NCBI GenBank assembly: GCA_003988855.1
Contig: QYAI01000151.1
Location: 1 to 62,368, forward strand
Origin: Arachnopeziza araneosa
Taxonomy: Eukaryota; Ascomycota; Leotiomycetes; Helotiales; Arachnopezizaceae
Length of the DNA: 62,368 bases
Direction of reading: 5' to 3'
Shown one piece after another: positions 58,467 through 62,368 of this stretch. Each line of letters begins with the position of its first letter. Position 1 is the stretch's first letter. A program made the translations under genes and the position numbers. The notes beneath the pieces were generated by a model. That model was not told the origin of the DNA. It did no database searches and saw only the letters and a program-made list of their open reading frames with translations.

Positions 58467-60618
58467 AACCTATAGTGTTTGAGAGCTCCCAAGCAGTCTT
58501 TGTAGATGGTGCTCTTCGCACCAACAATCCTGTACGTGAGCTGATCAATGAAGCGACGAAGATCTGGCCTTTTGATCCTGTATGCTGTTTGATTAGCATC
58601 GGAACGGGATTCCAAAAGATGTCAGACCTGAGCGGAGGTCTTACAAGTGATTTGATGTCCATAATTCAAATTCCGACAGACGCTCAGCAGGAGGCGGAGC
58701 GATTTGTACGGGATACTCAAGGAGGCTCACTTATGGCAAACCATCGATATTTCAGATTCAATGTCGAGCAAGGTTTACAAGATGTCAAGCTCGAGGACTC
58801 TAGTGAGCGAGATATTGAAATCCTAGACTCGAGAACAAAGGCGTATCTAGATGGCACAAATATCTCAATGAAGCTCAGAAAATGTGTCAAGGTCATGAAA
58901 GGTAGATAGATTCCATTAGTTTCTTTGTGCTTTGATTATAGTATAGCACGATACTGTGTAGACTAACATATCTCTTAGAAAATATGTCGACCTGTCATTT
59001 TCCTTTGGGTCAGGGTCCTACCAAGCTCCCAACAGATTTGAGTGCTATTGTACAAGCCGTACTCAACCCTGTTGACTTATCAAATCGATTAAATCAAATA
59101 CGATTTGACCACTGTCCGGGTTCTGGTGATTGGGCAGCAGCTGCGTAAGAATCACACGATGCCTCAAACTCAGAAGGTGCGGTATTCTGGCTTAATGGAA
59201 AGCCCGGATGCAGTAAAACTTTCTTCATGTTCACAATACATGAATTAATTCAAGCTAGACAGTTCGAAAATCACCGCCTCAGAGTTATTCATTTCTACTT
59301 TAACAGCAGGGCAGGACTAGCTCAAATGCGAGACCTGGATACTTTGAAGCGTACCTTGATCGCACAAGGCATGGTACAAGTTTTGCGAGAGAACAGGAAG
59401 GATGTTGAACAAGAACTAGAAACTTTGAGATACTACCAAGATAACAGGGAGGAAGAGGAAGGATGCATCCCGGATTGGCTATTCTGCCAAATCCTGCAGC
59501 ATCTGTTCGGGAGAAGCAATTACACCTACATCTTGATTGATGGCATAGATGAATGTTCTCACTCTAGTGCCCTCTTAAGACTTCTCAACAAGCGCCGTTT
59601 GCCTTTCGCGCGATTTGTCTTCGGTAGCCGAAATCTAGACAGTCTGCGAGAGCTCATCATCGGTCTGGGACATGGCACGACAAAGACCGAAATCAGAGTA
59701 GAAGATAATTTATTCAAGCATGAAAAGGATATAGAAACTTTCATTCGATTTCGTATGGAAGATTCGAATGCCAAGGATCCTGGGAGTTCGGACAAAGCCT
59801 TTCGCACGCTGCTTAGAGGATCCCAGGGACTATTTCTTATGGCCAAGCTTCGGTTTGATGCGTTGGACAAGGCACCACGATCTGGGGCGGATTTACAAAG
59901 TGATATCAATGACTTGCCCGTTGACCTCACTGTATACTACGGACAGACCCTTAGTCTGGTGAAGGAAATGGGTACCCGCACTCAAGAGCTTACCAGACAA
60001 ATGTTTCTTTGGGTAAACTATACACAAAGGGATTTGAAATTCAAAGAAATGTTAGAGGCGTTGTCTCTACCCGGGGTAGTGGGATCTGCGGATGGGAGAA
60101 GCTCGATCACTGCGAAATGGATTGACGATATCTCCGGGGGACTGCTTGTCCTTCGAGAGGCTGAGCAGTATATTGAGTTCGCACACCTTACCATCAAAGA
60201 ATTTGTGTCTGAGTATGATTGGGGAAAAGGAATTCCTCACCTGGTCCTTAGCGATGAACAAACGTGTCATCATGCTGTAGTCTCTGTCTTGCTATCGATT
60301 GTGTCGGGTCGCGAGTCGCAAAGACCTTTCGAGGTAAACCAGACAAATCATTCCCCGTTGCATAACTATGCTGTACAATTCTGAATACATCACTTGGTAC
60401 AACTGAGTAATGATACTGCTCAAGGTGGAATGATCACGCAAATTAATAACTTCATGCAATCAGGAAACTGTCTCTTATGGTGGTCAGATGCGAGACGTAT
60501 AATATCAGAATTCCTCCGCTCTGGTCCATTGCGGTACGCATCATCGGCTACAACTAAAAGACGTGTGAAACCGAAAATGGTTTCTGGATTGTTTTGTCGT
60601 AAAACGTTTATTAACTAG
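58467..60618 (+). pseudogene. Decayed patatin-NACHT STAND (NOD-like) receptor
   Basis: The first part (to 58901) is the C-terminal half of a patatin-like phospholipase domain: AVFVDGALRTNNPVREL with the catalytic Asp in DGA, then CLISIGTG. A 77-nt intron (58902-58978, GTAGAT...TTAG with a GACTAAC branch) joins it in phase to a NACHT-type NTPase: GAVFWLNGKPGCSKT (Walker A), YTYILIDGIDEC (Walker B), RFVFGSRNLD, and a winged-helix-like region ending IEFAHLTIKEFVSEY. In fungi such proteins are STAND receptors in which NTP binding controls a lipase effector. The gene is broken: the N-terminal half of the patatin domain with its Ser nucleophile is missing, TAA 59146-59148 and TGA 60382-60384 interrupt the frame, and the C-terminal repeats are absent. 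A transposon relic begins about 120 bp beyond. Confidence 0.75.
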
Positions 60619-60738
60619 CTAAAATCGGAGAGTTCAAACAAGGAAATTTACAGGCTAGAAGCACATAATACTCAAAAGAGCTTGTCGGTTCACTTCGAAT
60701 AACTAGTTATTCTGCGGTTTCGGCCGTTCTACCCAGAA

Positions 60739-61941
60739 TACGAGACTCCTCACGAGTGGAGGGGTCTGTACTGGTTAGGTTGAATTGGCTTGTAGATTGG
60801 AAGAAGGTTGAGGTAGCTCGGAACCCTTACTCGTATTCCACTGCAAACGCACGGTCACCGCACTCGCACGCCCCTCAGAAAATCAAATTTCTACCCCACT
60901 CCTCATCTTATTTGCACTCTTATTATTGCTACCATGAATCTCTTAGCTAAAGAAGAAGCTATTCTTAAAGCGCTTGATGAGCTCGATCGTAAAGAGCACC
61001 TAAATTATCAATCAATTGCTACTAAATATAGCTGTACCGAGTTTAAGATCGATAGGACGACCCTTAGTCGAAGACATCGAAAGATTCAAACATCTCGAGC
61101 TACATACTCCAGTACTAAGTGCAGGCTTCTAAGTGATGAAGCAGAGCTTATTCTACTATCTCACATTAATAAATATACGGATAAGAGTATTCCTCCGACC
61201 TCTGGAATAGTACAAAACTTCGTTAAAGAGATAGTGGGTCATCAGGTCGATAAAAACTAGGTTGGACGATTCGTAAAAAGGCATACTTCTCTTCGTTCTG
61301 GATACCTTAAGAACTTAGAACACGCTAGAACCAAAGCTGAATTTGAACCGAACTTCAAGCTGTTTTATTCTCTAGTAGGCTTTTTTAAGTGTATTAGTAT
61401 TGAATTTGTACTAATTTAAGTGCGAGGTATAGCTAGCTGCTTGCATCGAAAAACATCGAATTCTTTTTTCAAATATGTATAACTAAGATAAAAAGAAGTT
61501 TTTAATAGAAATTGCAGCTCGATCAATCGAAGAGAATTATGAGCAAAGAGGCGTACGAATCTAGAAGAAGGACTCAAGCTAGTCAAGATAGCTCTCGGGA
61601 GTTTATTTCTTTATTAGCTTGCATATGCGCAGATATAACAGTTATTCCTTCAGGCCTAATTTATACTAGCAACTTATACGATTTGAATAATATCTAGACT
61701 ACGGATGTACGAGAAGATTCGAAGGTTTTTTTTGGAGCTTCTGAGAATAGATGAAGTAGCAACGCTTTCGGAATGAAGTAGCTTAAACAAATCTTTTAAC
61801 GCTTCACAAGAAAGAAAACTAGAAGACAAAAAAAGCATCTTATTGTAGACGGCTATTGGTAGGAACAAAATTGAGATGTGGTTGTAAAAGGATGCATTCC
61901 TAATTCTATGAGAAGCGGCTATTTATGTCCGCCTAGCCTCG
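60739..61941 (+). mobile_element. Decayed Fot1/pogo-type DNA transposon
   Basis: The left arm 60739-60830 is also found at 3985-4082. The transposase begins at the ATG at 60934 (MNLLAKEEAILKALDELDR), with a Psq-type helix-turn-helix (YQSIATKYS, DRTTLSRRHR) and a CENP-B-like second DNA-binding part (RFVKRHTSLRSGYLKNLEHAR). The DDE core is recognisable as REFISLLACICAD, FFGASEN and LIVDG. Stops at 61258, 61695, 61752 and 61779 fall where relatives have Trp, and at least two frame changes are present (near 61480-61530 and 61840). The right end is not defined; the recognisable coding remnant stops near 61860. It cannot encode a working transposase. Confidence 0.8.
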
Positions 61942-61973
61942 TCACATGACTGTCGCACGTGACAGTCATGTGA
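61942..61973. repeat. Perfect 13-bp-arm palindrome
   Basis: The arms 61942-61954 and 61961-61973 are exact reverse complements around the 6-base self-complementary-looking spacer GCACGT. It lies at the end of the recognisable transposase relic. It could be two fused transposon ends or a protein-binding palindrome; the sequence alone does not decide. Confidence 0.85.
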
Positions 61974-62368
61974 GCTATTCTAGCCACGTTAATATAGCAT
62001 TTCTTGATTAAGCTAATTCGAACGATATTATAGTTGCTATTATACTGCCTTATTCTACTTATCGATTGCAACCTCTCGACGTTAGCATGTTTCTTCTATT
62101 ATCGCTTGCTTATTCGAACGAGCTCACAACTCTAATAGCAAGTAGATTTAGGCTCGTACGACTAAGCAAACCTCTCTTTTTTCTACTTTTTAAAAGAGCT
62201 TAGAAAGCTAGTTTTACAGTTTCGAATATGCAGCCTGCTTGAGCTAAGTCGAGCATTTTTCTACTCCTGCTGTAACGGCACAAGCACGAACACTGCTGCG
62301 AGGGGTATATGGGAGTACCCCGAATGTAGTCTGAATATGTTCTTACTTATAGGCTAGCTACGAAGGAA
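61974..62368. other. AT-rich right end of the window
   Basis: TA-rich sequence without a coding frame, resembling mutated transposon DNA. The last 100 bases are less AT-rich and may begin another element, but no terminal repeat can be matched inside the window. Confidence 0.4.

Overview
The window looks like nuclear DNA of a filamentous ascomycete (Pezizomycotina). The support is single-copy eukaryotic genes (RPB1, glutathione reductase, a Swd1/RBBP5-like WD40 protein) interrupted by many 43-82 nt GT-AG introns, together with fungal-typical families: UstYa/DUF3328, LaeA-like methyltransferase, PTH11-like rhodopsin-domain protein, DUF6594, DUF2156 ErgS-like, and a patatin-NACHT STAND receptor remnant. 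A placement near Leotiomycetes is only an inference. I saw no rRNA or convincing tRNA gene and no CRISPR array. All gene models were spliced by eye; every exon set proposed as intact sums to a multiple of three.

Left part (1-18.8 kb), accessory in character: a long ankyrin-repeat gene split by one in-frame stop, a transposon-arm fragment, a large membrane protein of unknown role, a small secreted cysteine protein, a UstYa-type oxidase-like gene, an ABCC/MRP-type ABC transporter, and a broken ATP-grasp-like gene. The secreted protein, UstYa-like gene and transporter lie within 8 kb and might form a small metabolite or peptide locus, but no precursor or core synthase is visible.

Middle (19-33.8 kb), mostly housekeeping: RPB1, GLR1 and SWD1 on the minus strand, then a divergent LaeA-like methyltransferase / cytochrome P450 pair. 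The outstanding feature is RPB1. Its C-terminal heptad domain is cut by 12 introns into 12 small downstream exons, six of them 13-20 nt, so that introns occupy more bases than exons. All 12 introns carry a strong CTAAC/CTAAT branch site.

Right part (33.8-62.4 kb): gene-poor stretches alternating with a PTH11-like receptor, a membrane protein with a retropepsin-like segment, a DUF6594 protein, a MITE with 29-bp terminal inverted repeats, a disordered nuclear-type protein, an ErgS-like aminoacyl-transferase, a RhoGAP that lacks its arginine finger, a DUF2461 protein, a decayed patatin-NACHT receptor, and a decayed Fot1/pogo transposon. The same transposon arm occurs near both ends of the window. 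In the pogo copy four nonsense codons fall where the family has tryptophan, a pattern expected from C-to-T (RIP-like) mutation.
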